This document shows positions 9,701 through 20,800 of a stretch of 64,000 nucleotides of DNA, piece after piece. The translations under genes and the position numbers were made by a program. The notes beneath the pieces are model-generated. The model was not told the origin of the DNA. It saw only the letters and a program-made list of their open reading frames with translations, and searched no databases. The stretch comes from Sphaerisporangium album (lineage in GTDB: Bacteria > Actinomycetota > Actinomycetes > Streptosporangiales > Streptosporangiaceae), in the NCBI RefSeq assembly GCF_003323745.1, contig NZ_QOIL01000002.1, positions 403,753 to 467,752 of the forward strand, read 5' to 3'. Each line of letters begins with the position of its first letter. Within the stretch, counting starts at the first letter, position 1.

Positions 9701-12539
9701 GTTCGCCGCACCGGTGATCGAGGCGCGGAGAGCCGCCGTGGCGGCGCGGGCGGAGTGGGCTGAGGCGGACGACCCCGACATGGCCGCGACGATGCGGTAC
9801 TACCTGCCCCTGGCGGCGCTGCAACTGCGGCAGGCGGTCGGCCGTCTCATCAGATCGGAACGTCATCGCGGCGTCGTGGTCATCTCCGATCGGAAGCTCG
9901 CCGGCTCCACCGCGCTCCGCCGCGCCTACAGGCAGATGTTCCTCGGCTCCTTGGAGCCTGAACTGCTGCGCCCGGACCCGGAGACCGGCGAACCCGGAGG
10001 TGGGAACGTTACATCGATGGCCGAAGGGTGGCGCCGTATATGGCGCTTCTTCGCAAGAAATCATCTGATGGAGCCGGACCGGGCGGCTGCGCTCTCGACG
10101 GACAAAGCCCTCGCCGAGCACACATTGCTCCCGCAGACCCGTGGAATCCGTGCACTCGCTCTGAAGGCCGACGAGGTGACAACACTCCGGGAACGGGGCG
10201 AGCTCGCCGATGAGGTGGTAAGGCGATCCGCACAGGTCGGCGGGCTCCTTCGTCTATCCGAGGCCCCGGCGACGCTCAAGGACGGCCAGGTCCAGGTCAT
10301 CCGCGCTGTGGCCGACGGACGTGACGTTCTCGGACTCCTGCCGACCGGCTTCGGGAAGAGCTTCTGCTTCCAGCTTCCCGCCCTTGTCCTGCCCGGGGTG
10401 ACGATCGTGGTCTCGCCGCTGGTGGCGCTCATGCATGACCAGGCACTGGAGTTGAACAGGTCCATCGGCGGCGCGGTCCGCGCCCTGGTGGCCCCGCTGC
10501 GGGAGTCGAGTTCAAGGGCCGGAAAGACGGAGGTCGCCGATCAGTTGCAGGGCCGCGCCGACCACGGCATCAAGCTGATCTATCTCTCGCCGGAACGCCT
10601 CTGCCAGACACGGATGCGCGAACTGGTCCGGCAGGCCGTCCGGACCGGGGTCGTCACTCGCATCGTGCTCGACGAGGCACACACGGCGGTCCAATGGGGT
10701 GACGATTTCCGTCCCGCCTTCCGCCGCGCCGAAGGTCTCCTCGCCGAGTTGCGCCGGGACTTCGCCCTGCCGGTGACGGCCCTGACCGCGACGGCGAACC
10801 GGACCGTACACGAAGGTCTGCGCGAGCGGGTGTTCGGACTCCCACCTGTTCCGGTGCAGGGGAGAACGGAGAAGCTGGTCACCGTCCGGGAGAATCCGAT
10901 CCGTCCCGAACTCGCCATCTTCCGCAGGTCCATCCGGGCGGCCGGACCTCTGACCGTGGCGGGCCTCACCGAGGAGATCCTCGACAAGATCACCGACCAC
11001 TCGATCTTCTACTGCCTCACCGTCAAGGAGGTCGTCGCCCTGCACGCGCATCTGCGTGAATACCTGGGGGACGCCGGCGTCAAGGTCCTTCGCTTCCACG
11101 GGCGCCTCACCGAGGCGGAGAAGGCCGCCGTCATGACGGAGTTCCGTGAGGCGCCGCGCCGCGGCGAGGAGCACTTCGTCCCGCTCGTCGTGGTGGCCAC
11201 GTCGGCGTTCGGGCTCGGCATCAACCGCCCCGACGTCCGGACCGTGTTCTGCGTGTCCCCGCCCACCGACCTGGCGGCCCTCTATCAGCAGATCGGCAGA
11301 GCAGGCCGGGACGGGCTCGGCGTGAACGCGGGGCTCGCCCTCATGACGGGGAACGGTCTGCGCACCGTCCGATTCATGGCCGGCCGGGATCTGCCACCGG
11401 CTCTGCTGGCGCGAATGGGCCGGGCCGTCCTGCATTCCCAGGGGATACTCGACGCGGCGTCGGTCGCCGACACGCTTATCGGGGAGGATCTCGCGGCGGG
11501 CCGGTTGGCCCCGGGTGAAGCTGGCGAAGAACGTGTCGCCGAGGAGTACCGCGACGGGGTCACGCGGGTGTTCGCGGCCCTCGCGGCCCTCGGTGCGGTG
11601 GAGGACCTCGGTGACTTCCCGCCTGTGGTCGCAGTGAAGCCCACCGAGCCGGGGGCGATGGCCATGAGCGAGGTCGCCGAGAAGGCGGTGACCGCACTGC
11701 TCGCGCTTCCCACGCGGCACGGGCTCCTGAACCTCGCGCACCTGGACGTCGCCAAGCTGGACGAACACCTGGGTAAGGACGTGCCCGGCTATCGGGACGT
11801 GGTGCCGCATCCGGCCGCTACCTGGGAGTTCCTCGCCGACCTGCACGACCGCGGCAGGATCGACGTCTCGGCCGCGCCCTCCCGCCGTTTCGTCACCGGA
11901 GTCATCGCGCACCGGTCCGATCTTCCGAAGGGATTCCAGGCGACGCTGTCCGGCAGGGCCGCTCGCGCGGCGGCCGAAACCGACGCACTGGTGGACTTCT
12001 TCGAAGACAGATCGACGTGCGCCAACCGCAAGTTCGCCGACTACTTCGGCATCGGTGAGCTTCCCGAGGGCTGCTGCACGACCGCCGCCAACCGCTGCTC
12101 CGCCTGCTGGGACTTCCACGTCCGGCCGCTGGGGGAGAAACCTCCGGCGGTCGCGGAGGCGCTCGCCACGCCACGTCCCCGCCCCGCCGGCGCTCACACC
12201 GACGCCGTGCATCTGGCCAGACGCCTGGACCAGCAGGTCGCCGCCCTCCTCTGGCACGTGACCAGGGGCCTTACGGCGTTCGACCTGCGTCTTGCGCTGC
12301 GCGGCGAGGAGTCATGGTTCCACGCCGCGGAGCGCAGACGAGTGAGGCTGCCGAACGCGGTGCTCACCAGCCGCTACTTCGGGGCGAACCCAGGCGTCGA
12401 CCTGGCGCGGATCGAAGAGTCACTGACGCGTCTGGCCGCGGATGGCCGGGCGGTACAGATGGGCAAGCGCTGGCGCGACACCGGGAACGTGCGCCGTGAG
12501 CAGGCCAGAGCGCAACGAGCGGGAGGGAGCGCTCTGTGA
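6708..12539 (+). CDS. Giant exonuclease-helicase fusion: wHTH + DnaQ-like exonuclease + DinG-like helicase + RecQ-like helicase
   Basis: 1,943 residues from GTG 6708. Residues 1-75 look like a winged helix. Residues 85-255 form a DEDD exonuclease: D-L-E near 91, NGISADFPLL near 182, HDARDDAELL near 242. Helicase 1 is DinG/XPD-like, with Walker A PTGTGKS near 386, IDEAHQLED near 595, and late motifs at GTKGLWQGVD and QLRQAVGRLIRS near 980-1050. Helicase 2 is RecQ-like, with PTGFGKSFCFQLP near 1214, LDEAHTAVQWGDDFRPAF near 1321 and QQIGRAGRDG near 1526. It is followed by a RecQ zinc cluster (CANRK, then CC, then CSAC near 1770-1805). Carrying two complete helicases and a nuclease on one chain implies unwinding plus 3'-5' trimming of DNA. 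It overlaps the next gene by 4 bp (GTGA), indicating translational coupling. Confidence 0.9.
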   Translation: MTQLNLSGTALRIVALVQGAPDGLTHAELTAVAQARFPRLPAARIASLISGALAAGALVEADGKLRITATRRKSLVTRSWVTSRPIRAIVLDLESVVRTTSVEPFVDRRIFQIGAVRFGADSDWVRVQARFDRWVRLPDDGWEITSDHLRDVHQAEAIPPAEALEALREFAAGADCVVAYNGISADFPLLNEAFQRENVPPLPGECVDAFYLALALWPGAPTHRLAGLARHLGMDVAALSWHDARDDAELLARILAEGASHLAGWPSALTDLVASVCPDSTAWRLLREIAGTGPLAGNSRPHGHADVVALTEDLMVAPPARGGEAGRVAMTVPGQLRGVGGALDPVLLAQVAHGGQARRRQAQEEMTAALRQWAQEGVAGLVEAPTGTGKSLAVLAVALDWLSGGTNRNVIVATYTKQLQAQLAADVARLDEVVPGLLQISDVVKGRANRLSLRALMVSLADATKLDRTGRPRPGTRNRFLAARGFRELLVFLLLRLLAARDPVKVWSARSVDPVDVPAFFFEYLGPVAVAWLDSLSQANGGDYDAAASQPIARHTDLVPEAIEGHRLILANHALLMAHLDELAALGPETLLIIDEAHQLEDAATSALTVSLDYRAVEDLYGEAVAWVEEAPGCPERDAVAATVANLGNLLDHEQLPKVASQAFDARSVGVGALIGSRAVTLASPYGGTAGAARVRMLAASLLRLAGVAESIAGSLAAFVAERRATLDFFATERVQGLLSRVKAVQTAASRLSTDIDAVLGPSPTLLPSGGAEGLPPGASNQVVFAEEIEALKSGLRTYRFRLASSPIDLPEDPAWRRFLTVYARTYFVSATLRVGGSWTFIRDRLGLPQDTRELHLPNPFNLAEQAELVCFADFPSWAEQTEGAMRTVAHQLAGYAGEMIRPSAHGGHDGGALVLTTARSTAGGITDHLVRELRRRGYDMPVISALERGNNRAFAEFTDVEYGGGLLVGTKGLWQGVDVADPDRLRLVWVNKLPFAPFAAPVIEARRAAVAARAEWAEADDPDMAATMRYYLPLAALQLRQAVGRLIRSERHRGVVVISDRKLAGSTALRRAYRQMFLGSLEPELLRPDPETGEPGGGNVTSMAEGWRRIWRFFARNHLMEPDRAAALSTDKALAEHTLLPQTRGIRALALKADEVTTLRERGELADEVVRRSAQVGGLLRLSEAPATLKDGQVQVIRAVADGRDVLGLLPTGFGKSFCFQLPALVLPGVTIVVSPLVALMHDQALELNRSIGGAVRALVAPLRESSSRAGKTEVADQLQGRADHGIKLIYLSPERLCQTRMRELVRQAVRTGVVTRIVLDEAHTAVQWGDDFRPAFRRAEGLLAELRRDFALPVTALTATANRTVHEGLRERVFGLPPVPVQGRTEKLVTVRENPIRPELAIFRRSIRAAGPLTVAGLTEEILDKITDHSIFYCLTVKEVVALHAHLREYLGDAGVKVLRFHGRLTEAEKAAVMTEFREAPRRGEEHFVPLVVVATSAFGLGINRPDVRTVFCVSPPTDLAALYQQIGRAGRDGLGVNAGLALMTGNGLRTVRFMAGRDLPPALLARMGRAVLHSQGILDAASVADTLIGEDLAAGRLAPGEAGEERVAEEYRDGVTRVFAALAALGAVEDLGDFPPVVAVKPTEPGAMAMSEVAEKAVTALLALPTRHGLLNLAHLDVAKLDEHLGKDVPGYRDVVPHPAATWEFLADLHDRGRIDVSAAPSRRFVTGVIAHRSDLPKGFQATLSGRAARAAAETDALVDFFEDRSTCANRKFADYFGIGELPEGCCTTAANRCSACWDFHVRPLGEKPPAVAEALATPRPRPAGAHTDAVHLARRLDQQVAALLWHVTRGLTAFDLRLALRGEESWFHAAERRRVRLPNAVLTSRYFGANPGVDLARIEESLTRLAADGRAVQMGKRWRDTGNVRREQARAQRAGGSAL

Positions 12540-14803
12540 CCGTGTGGCAACCCTATGTGGACGACCCGCTGTTCATCCCGGAACTCACCCTCGGCTACGC
12601 GGCCCTGCCGACGGCCGAGGCCGAACGGCTGGTCAGGTACCTGGAGGCGGTGGCGGACCGCCGAGGCGTCCTGCACACGGCAGTGGCGTTCAACGCCGTC
12701 TACTTCGGTTACGACATCCAGTACGGCGGCTACCCGGGCGGTCCGGTGGACTTCGACCGCTTCCCCGTGGTCCCGACCGAAGACGTGGAAGTCGACGCCC
12801 CACCGGTCGGGGCGATGCTGAACATCACCGCCGGGCCGGAGCCGCTCTATGCCGAGGTGCTGTACAAGGAGGGAGCCCACCCGCTGCTGGGCGAAGACGG
12901 CTCCTTACCGGGCTGGGTCTCCGGTGCACCGGTCGGCGCCACCGGCCCGGACGAGGCCCCGGCAGCGGACGTTGTTCCGGTGGCCGCCGAGCGGATCGTC
13001 GCGGACTTCCACGCCTTCGGACAGGAGCTCACGGTGACGCGGGCACGCCTGGAGCGGCTGAGGCGTAGGGGCCGCGGGCTCAACGCCGACGGACATCTGC
13101 TCGTCCGGTCACGCTATCCGACGGCGGTAGGCGCCGCGGCCGACGACCTGGAGCTCTACATCCGCTACCTGCTGGGACCCGCTCGCGGGCAGCTCCTCGA
13201 CGGCCCCCTGCCCTTGATCCTCGCCGATGACGCCGAGGAGGACGTGCTGACCGCGGCGCTCCGCGGCGTGATGCGCACCATCGACGAGGCTCTCGACGAG
13301 GCGGAGTCGCTGCGTCGATGGCGGCACTACGCCTTCCCCCGTGCCGCTCTGGCCGCGAGACTGGGTGATGACGGACCGCTGGGCTGCGGTGATCTGCGGA
13401 CCGTGGCGTCCGCGCTGCGCAGGCCCCCCGAGACCTCTCGCCGCCGTTTTGGTCCCGCGGACACGATCACGTATACGGCCATCGGCCCGCGGCTCAGGAT
13501 GTTCAACGGCGCTTCCTCCCGGCTCCAAGGCATCGACTACGCCGCCGCGGTCTGCCATGCCAACACGGTGATCTCCGACGATGTCCGTGGCAGTGCCGAT
13601 GAAAAGAACGTCCTGCCGTCCGGCGTACACGTGCGCCTCGACGATGCCTGGCAGGGAGGAGGAGTGTGGCGGGCGTCCTATCCTCCCGGCCCTTACGCGG
13701 ATGTGGAGCCGCTGACCCCGCTCGGCCTCGGCTGGTTCGGCCAGTTGCCCGACGCGCCACCCGAGGACCTGGTGGACGAGCCGATCGACGAGAGCGACGA
13801 CAGCACGTTGCTCTCGATCTCCGACTCCCATCTGAGCTGGACGCTTCCGCTGCGGCTCACCCACACACTGCAGGGGACAGCCCCGTTGCCCGAGCGGGTG
13901 GCGGAGGAGATGACCTACTTCGGCCTCGCAGGCGGTGCCGTACGGCTGCGCCTGCGACATGACGGTTCCGAACTCGCACCCGCGGAGGCGGAACAGGAGG
14001 TGAGGATCGAAAGCACCGGGGCCGCTCTGCGGCTGACCGGAGTGGACTGGCCGTTGGAGTTCTTCCCTGGCATCGTCCTCACCTTCTCCTGGCCTCGCGG
14101 CGCGCCGGCGTTGAACGCGACCTCGACGCTCCTGGATGTTCCGGTGCTGTTCGACGGTGACCTGGTCGAACATCGTTACGCCTCCTGGGTGCTCACGCGG
14201 GACCGGGCTCCGGGCCTCGGCCGGCCAGGTGAGAAAGGTCCCGACACTCTGCGTGCGCGCGTGCTGCGTGCGGTACGCCGCGTCGGACTGCTCGATCCCG
14301 AAGGCGTGGCGGCTCTCGTACGCGAACGTCTCGCCGACGTCGTCTTCGGGGCGCACGTGACGGTCGCTGCCCACCTGATGCTGGAGCCGGTCGTCGCAGA
14401 ACTCATCGACACCGGTGTTCTCCAGGTGGAGTCGGGTGGCCGAGACGGCAGGGGGCTGATTCGTTTTCCCGCTCGGGAAGGGGACACGCCGGTGGAGATG
14501 CTGGTGTGGCGTCCTGCGGTGACACCGTCTTCCCCGAAGGGCGACGACGGACGGGATTCCCCGGACGAGTGGGGCGAAGGCGTGGAAACATCAGGAGAAC
14601 GAGAACAATCCGATGATCGATCGCGTTTGATTCGCTTCCTGCGTCCCTATGACGTTCAGCCGTTCCTGCGCAGGCTACGGCCAGGCCATCAGGCGACGGA
14701 AGAAGCGAAAGCGGAGTATCGGCGACTCCGTGAGCGGTACGGATACAGCGGCGAGCTGCCCCCGGGCTACACCCTCGTTCGCGGCCACCGCAGAGGCGGT
14801 TGA
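12536..14803 (+). CDS. Unknown 755-residue protein of the giant helicase operon
   Basis: The GTG start overlaps the helicase stop by 4 bp, so the two products are probably made together. No family recognised. Residues 1-140 are alpha/beta with an aromatic-rich patch (YFGYDIQYGGYPGG). The middle (about 200-330) is helical with many Arg and Glu. Residues 330-560 are beta-rich. Residues 570-650 look like a winged helix (LLDPEGVAALVRERL, then a strand-like RFPAREGD). A charged linker of about 40 residues precedes a basic helical tail (FLRRLRPGHQATEEAKAEY). There is no signal peptide, TM helix or P-loop. The wHTH-like segment and basic tail would suit a DNA-binding or adaptor subunit for the helicase, but this is inference from position and composition. 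Confidence 0.8.
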   Translation: MTVWQPYVDDPLFIPELTLGYAALPTAEAERLVRYLEAVADRRGVLHTAVAFNAVYFGYDIQYGGYPGGPVDFDRFPVVPTEDVEVDAPPVGAMLNITAGPEPLYAEVLYKEGAHPLLGEDGSLPGWVSGAPVGATGPDEAPAADVVPVAAERIVADFHAFGQELTVTRARLERLRRRGRGLNADGHLLVRSRYPTAVGAAADDLELYIRYLLGPARGQLLDGPLPLILADDAEEDVLTAALRGVMRTIDEALDEAESLRRWRHYAFPRAALAARLGDDGPLGCGDLRTVASALRRPPETSRRRFGPADTITYTAIGPRLRMFNGASSRLQGIDYAAAVCHANTVISDDVRGSADEKNVLPSGVHVRLDDAWQGGGVWRASYPPGPYADVEPLTPLGLGWFGQLPDAPPEDLVDEPIDESDDSTLLSISDSHLSWTLPLRLTHTLQGTAPLPERVAEEMTYFGLAGGAVRLRLRHDGSELAPAEAEQEVRIESTGAALRLTGVDWPLEFFPGIVLTFSWPRGAPALNATSTLLDVPVLFDGDLVEHRYASWVLTRDRAPGLGRPGEKGPDTLRARVLRAVRRVGLLDPEGVAALVRERLADVVFGAHVTVAAHLMLEPVVAELIDTGVLQVESGGRDGRGLIRFPAREGDTPVEMLVWRPAVTPSSPKGDDGRDSPDEWGEGVETSGEREQSDDRSRLIRFLRPYDVQPFLRRLRPGHQATEEAKAEYRRLRERYGYSGELPPGYTLVRGHRRGG

Positions 14804-14820
14804 GGACCGCTCCACACGTA

Positions 14821-14836
14821 TCCCGATATTTCGGGA
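14821..14836. promoter_or_regulatory. Small hairpin in the leader of the ATPase gene
   Basis: tcccga (14821-14826) and tcggga (14831-14836) form perfect 6-bp arms around a tatt loop, between the preceding stop and the favoured ATG at 14875. It could tune translation of the downstream gene or be chance. Confidence 0.3.
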
Positions 14837-14874
14837 AATCCGGCAAATCCTGCCCTGGAGAAACTCGGAGAAGT

Positions 14875-17800
14875 ATGGGAAAAGCCCCGGAATCTCAGCC
14901 GCTTTATGGCCTGCGGAGGGAACCGAACTACGAGCCGGCGGATCCGGAAGCGACCTATGCGGCGCTGGACCGCTTCCTTGAGGCACTGAACGCCGTACCG
15001 GGCCTCTGGGGCCAGGTGCTCACGGAACTCACCGCCGAGGATGTGCGGCACCTGCTGGCCAGAATGCAGAAGCACGCACGCGCTCACATGCTGCGTCATC
15101 TCGGCATGAAGGACATGTCGCGTGTCGGTCCCTCGCTCGGGATGCAGGTGCTGAACGGCCTGCGCAGGCTAAGGCCGCTGGACGCCCTCAGCCTGTCCCT
15201 GCATCTCGCCCGACCTGTGCAGGAAGAGCTCGTAACCGACCTCGTTTCGCCCGGTGTCTCCGATGCCAGGCCTGCCTCGTCTCGCTGGTCCGGCGCTCAG
15301 AGGCGCTGGGCTCTGTGGGCCGCGATGGCGTCGAGCGCCTTCGACGCCCGGGTCCTGCTCCACGCCGCCCGGTATGACTGGTGGCTTCCGCCCGGCGTTC
15401 CCACCGACGAGGGCGATGCCCTGCTGGCCACCGCCCAGGCGGTCGTCGCCGCCACTCCCGACTTCTCCTTCGACAGCGCGTTCACCGTGCCCTCCGCCGG
15501 CCACACGGCTCCTGACGCTACCGAGCAACCGGAGGCGGGCGAGCAAACGACCCTTGAAGAGGGGACCCGGAACATGTCCGATTCCGTTCACTTACCTGAT
15601 GAGGCCGCCGACGTCCGGAACGGCCTGGCGAAGGCGCTGTCCGAGGCACGCCAGTCCGCCGAGCGCATCCGCACGGTACTTCAGGATGGCTTCGTGCCGG
15701 CTCCCGCCGACCTGGCACCGCTGGGGGCATTGACGAAGAAGCTGGATGAGGCCAAGGCATGGCTCGCGGCTCGGAGCGTGATCCTCCCTGAGGAGAGTGT
15801 GCCCGCGGCCCTCAAGGCGATATCCACGGTCGAGGACAGCTGGGTGACCACCGGCGAACGCGCTCGCCTTGCCGCGCTCACCGGCCTGACCCATGTGACC
15901 GGTCCTGGGGAGTTCCGTTCTGAGCTGGACGGCTTGGCCGCCCTGGTGGAAACGCTGCTCGCGGCTCCCGACTGGGATGGCGAGCAGCGGGAACTGGTCG
16001 AAAGTCTGCTGGCGCTGGGGAAGCTGGTCGAACTGGCAGCCTCGGAGGGTGGTAGCGCCGCCGCCGACGCTGCCCTCCTCGCGCAGTGCTACACCCGCGC
16101 TGGAACGCTCCCCCGTGAGCTGGCGGTCCTCACCGGACTCGCGACGGCCGGACAACTCGTCCAGGGGCCGACCCGCCACCCTGGCACGTCCGCCCAGTCG
16201 GCGCCGACGGCAACAGAGCCGTCAGCGGAACCGGTCATGGGCCATACGAGCGACCATGACGAGGAACCGGCCGCCGTTGCGGCCTCTTCGGCCAACGACG
16301 TCCGCTCGCCGGCTGTCGTCCCCGAAGCGCACGGCACAGCGCCGTCCGAGCCGGATGGTGACCTCGAAGGGTCCGTGGCGGGGAAGCCCGCTGAAGAGCC
16401 CGGCCTTGGAAGGGCCGTGACGCCACCGGTCCAGGAGGCGGAGCGGACTCCGGCCGAGGCTCCGTCACAGGTGGACATCGGGGTCGCCGCTCTGCTCGCG
16501 CAGGGGCGCTTCGGCATGGCGCACGCCGTGGCGCGGGCCGCCGGATGGCCGGAGCCCCGGCTGTGGGCGCTACGTGTGGCCGCCCTGGCCCAGGCGGTGC
16601 GATCGGACACTGGTGCCTGCGCGGCCAGACTGCGCGTCGAGCTCGCCGACGGAGACCTTCAGCCGGAACCGCTGACGCAGTTGCTCACCGTGCCGGCGTT
16701 GCTGAGGACAGCGCTGATCACAGGAGAGTACGCCGCCGGGGCATTGCTCGTCACTGCCTCCACCCGCGTGGAACAGTGCCTCGGAAAGGTGGCCTCGGAG
16801 GTCGGTGAAAGGGCGCTGAGGGGAACCTTGCTGGAGGCTCCGCTGATCGGGGTGCTCGCCGACGTCTCGGAACTGGAGCGAAGGATCGCGGCGGCGGGCG
16901 AGGCCGCCAGGGTCCGGCTGCACTCCTCCCGCAAGATGCCCCTTCAGCGGGCGACGGAGATGGCGAACGAATGGCTCAAACCGATCAAGGGTCTGCTCGG
17001 CACGCTGCTGACCGCTGCCGAGCAGGATGACCGTGCCGCCTTGGACCGGGTCGCCGCGGAGGTGCGTAGGCTCTCCCAGCCGGATGAGGTCGTCAAGGAG
17101 CTCGACAAGCTCGACCATCGCCACATCAGGGCGAGCTCCGGCAAGCCGGTGGAGGGGTTGGCCCGACGAAACCTGCTGGGTCTGATGACGGAGTCACTCA
17201 TGGTGGTGTCCGAGTGGACCGAGGCCGTCACGGCGCTCAACCGCCAGATGGCCGGCGGGCGCGCGTGGGCGACCGAAGAGATCGCCACCATGCGCGCCAC
17301 GATCCGGGAGTGCGAGAAGGGGGTGCTCGCCGGCTTGGCCGCACAGTCGGCCGGTACGGACAACCCGCTGGTCGCGGCTGCCGCCGAGGCGGCTTCCAGG
17401 TCGATGAAGGAGATCTTCGACCTGCTCGAGGGGGACACCAAGTTGCCGCTCGGGGAGGTCCCCGCGGATCTCGCCCTCACCGCGGAACTCCTCAAAGTGC
17501 CCGGAGCCACTCTCGACCCGCAGATCTTCCTCACCGAGGTACCAGACGGATCCACCCCCGAAATATTGCTCGACGCGGCCGCCATGGGATGGATCGCGGC
17601 ATTCGACGCGCAGCTCGGGGTGGAGAACTATCCGGTCGCCAAGCAGATGATCGAGCTGGCGAAGAAGGGCTGGTTGCCCGCCCATGGTGGAGAATCCGAC
17701 CTGCTCGCGCGTCCGCAGAGCCTGGACGCGCTCACCTCGGCCGAGGCTCGAACCCGATCGAAGCTCACCGCGGAGCGTGCCCGGCTCCTGGACGAGCTCG

Positions 17801-20800
17801 GCCACGCCCGCGCGCGGAACGAGATATCGGACGAGCAAGAGAGCGACCTCGCCGAAGCACTGCGGCTGGCCGACCCCGCCCTCCGCCAGGACCTCCACCA
17901 GGTACGGCTCGCGCTCCGGCAGGCCGCGGTCAACCTGTCCTCCTCCCGGGAGGAGGCGGCCCGACGGATGCGTGACCGGCTGCGAGCGCTGAGCGACCGG
18001 CCAGACCTCGCCGAGGCCGATCTGGAGCGGGTCCGAAGATTGATCGACGAAGGCGAGCTGGCCACCGCCGAGGAGCACATCTACCTTCTCGACAACGGCG
18101 AGCAGATGCCGGTCCCGACCGAGCAAAGGGACCTGGAGCGGTTCTTTCCCGCAGTGCCCGAGGCGCTCGCGGACGGCATCACCAAGAAGTTCCTCGCGAC
18201 CGTACGCGCCGGTGGCCGCTACGCCGGTTTTGACGCCCTGGACTACTCGGGACTGTCACCAGACGGGCGCGGGAACGCGGCGGGGGCGCTGGAGCTGTGG
18301 GCGAAGCTCGGCCAGACCCGGCCGGAGGAACGGGCGAACATCAGCCAGCGGGATCTGCTGCCGGTGATGCGGCTGCTCGGCATCGAGGCGGAGCGAGCCG
18401 AGCGGCGGGACGACCTGCGCCGAGACAGGGCGCGCCGGTTCATCGAGCTGACCGGGGTCTCAGTGATCGGCAAGGCACTGGTCCCGGCGTTCGGCACCAA
18501 GCTGGGAATCGGAGACCGGCGCGGCGGTCGGCTGCGGGTCCTGCTGGTCTGGGACAGACCCACCGCCGACCTTCTGATGGGCTGGGTCGATCAGGACACG
18601 TCGGGAGACGGCGTTCTCGTCGCCCACTTCGGGACGATGCCGCCGGCCGTCCGGCGCAGACTCGCGGCGAGAGCGGTCGCGAGCGGTGCTCCCGTCGTGG
18701 TGGTCGACGACGCGGTGCTCGCCTACGCCGTCGCGAACGGCTCCAGCCATCTGGAGGTCACGATGGCCCTGACGCTGCCCTTCTCCTCGGTCAACCCCTA
18801 TGTCCGGCACAAGCGCATGCTGGTCGCCCCCGAGATGTTCTACGGCCGTGACAAGGAGCGCCGCAGCATCCTCAACCCGGACGGCACACAAGTGATCTTC
18901 GGAGGGCGTGGTCTCGGCAAGTCGGCTCTGCTGCGCGAGAGCAAGGACAGATTCGAGCGGGAGCCGGCGCGGGTCGCCGTACACCTGGAGCTGAACATCA
19001 CCTCGATCGAGGGCGGCGGCCTCGGGGCGGGCGCAGTCTGGGATCGGCTGCGCGAGACGCTCAGGACAGCGGGGGTGCTACCCCCGCCCAAGCCCAAGAG
19101 CCGACGCGACGCGCACGCCGCCGTCCGCGAAGGCGTCCTCGACTGGCTGCGTCACGACTCACGGCGCAGGCTGCTCATCCTGCTGGATGAGTCGGACGGG
19201 TTCTTCGAATCAGATGCGCCGGGTTTCCACGAGACGAACCGGCTGAAAGAGCTGTGCCTGGAGACGAAGGGCCACGCCAAGGTGGTCTTCGCGGGGCTGC
19301 ATTCGGTTCAGCGGTTCACCAAGCTCAACGGCAACGGCCCGTTCCGTCATCTCGGTCAGCCCACGGTGATCGGGCCGCTCAGCCCGCAGCACGCCTTCGA
19401 TCTGATCACGACGCCGCTCGGTGCCCTCGGCTTCGTCTTCGCCGATCCGGACCTCGTGCATCGCATTCTCAACCACTGCTCCTACCAGCCCTTCCTGCTC
19501 CAGATGTTCGGTCACCGGCTGGTGGACACCATGCACGCCAAGCGGCTCAAGGGCCAGGACGGCCCGCCGTACACCATCACGGCAGAGGACGTGGAGGCCG
19601 TGGAGTCCGATCCGGACCTGCGGCGCGACATGATCAGCGCCTTCCGGGACACGCTCAACCTCGACCCGCGGTACAACGTCATCGCCAACGTGCTGGCCCA
19701 TCATGCCTACGAGAACACCATGGACACCCGCCTGTCGGACGCCCAGCTGGCGGACGAGTGTCGCTTCTGGTGGCACGAGGGCTTCGCCAAGCTCGACCCC
19801 GAGAGCTTTCGTTCCTACCTCCAGGAACTCGCCGGTCTCGGTGTGCTCCGGCCGAACAACGACGGAGTGGGCTGGCGGCTGCGCTCGTCCAACGCGTTGC
19901 GAATGATCGGCAGCCGCGACGAGGTGACCGCCGAACTGGTGCGCGCGGATTCGGAGTCGGTCCCGCCCGAGTTCATCGCGCAGCAGACCCGCCGCACGCT
20001 GCGGGACGGAACCAGGTGGCCGTTGACGATCGCACAGGTGAACGACCTCCTGGGTGACCACGTCAACCAGGTGCGGCTCGTGCTCGGATCCGCCGCCACG
20101 GGGATCCACACCGTCAGAGTTACGCTCAGCGAGGTTGTGAAAGACCTCGGCGACCGTTTCGACATCATCGTGGCGGGCGGCCGCAAGCAATTCACCGACG
20201 CTTTGACCGGCGGCATTCCGGGGCAGCGACGTGTTGTGGTCTCCGACTTCCCCTACATCGGCACCAAACCCGAAGGATGCTGGGAGGGGTTGCGAGCCGC
20301 TATAGAAAGCCGCCCTCAGCGCAGCGGTGTCACCCGCGCCGTGGTACTGATCGCGGACCCGGCCACCATGCCGTTTTGGATGCGGGTCCTGGCGCAGGAC
20401 CTCCCCGAGCTCGGTGTGGTCACCTTGCGCAGGCACGACCGCCGCACCCTCAAGGTCTGGTCGGTGGAGACGGGCAGGTTCGGGAACGAGCACGACCGGG
20501 ACCGCTTGCTCGCGGTGACCTCCGGCTGGCCATACCTCGTCGAGAAGGCTTTCACCCAGTGCACGGACACCGAGAGCGAGGACGAGGCGCTGCGCCGGCT
20601 CAGCGCGGAGCTGGACAGCCCTCAGGGCCTCGCCGACCTCGTCGAGCTTGTGGGACTCACCGCGGACGAGTCGCTCGCCGCCGTCTTCACCGAGCTGCGC
20701 ACCCTTATGGAAGCCGAGGGGTTGCCATTCGGGGATCTGGTGACGGCCGCGGGCCTCACCGGTGCCTGTCCCGACCCGGCGGCCGCGGTGCGCTGCCTGG

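Noticed and set aside
10512-12257. 581-residue minus-strand frame under the RecQ-like part
   Set aside because: Mirror frame of the helicase gene; no motifs, biased composition.
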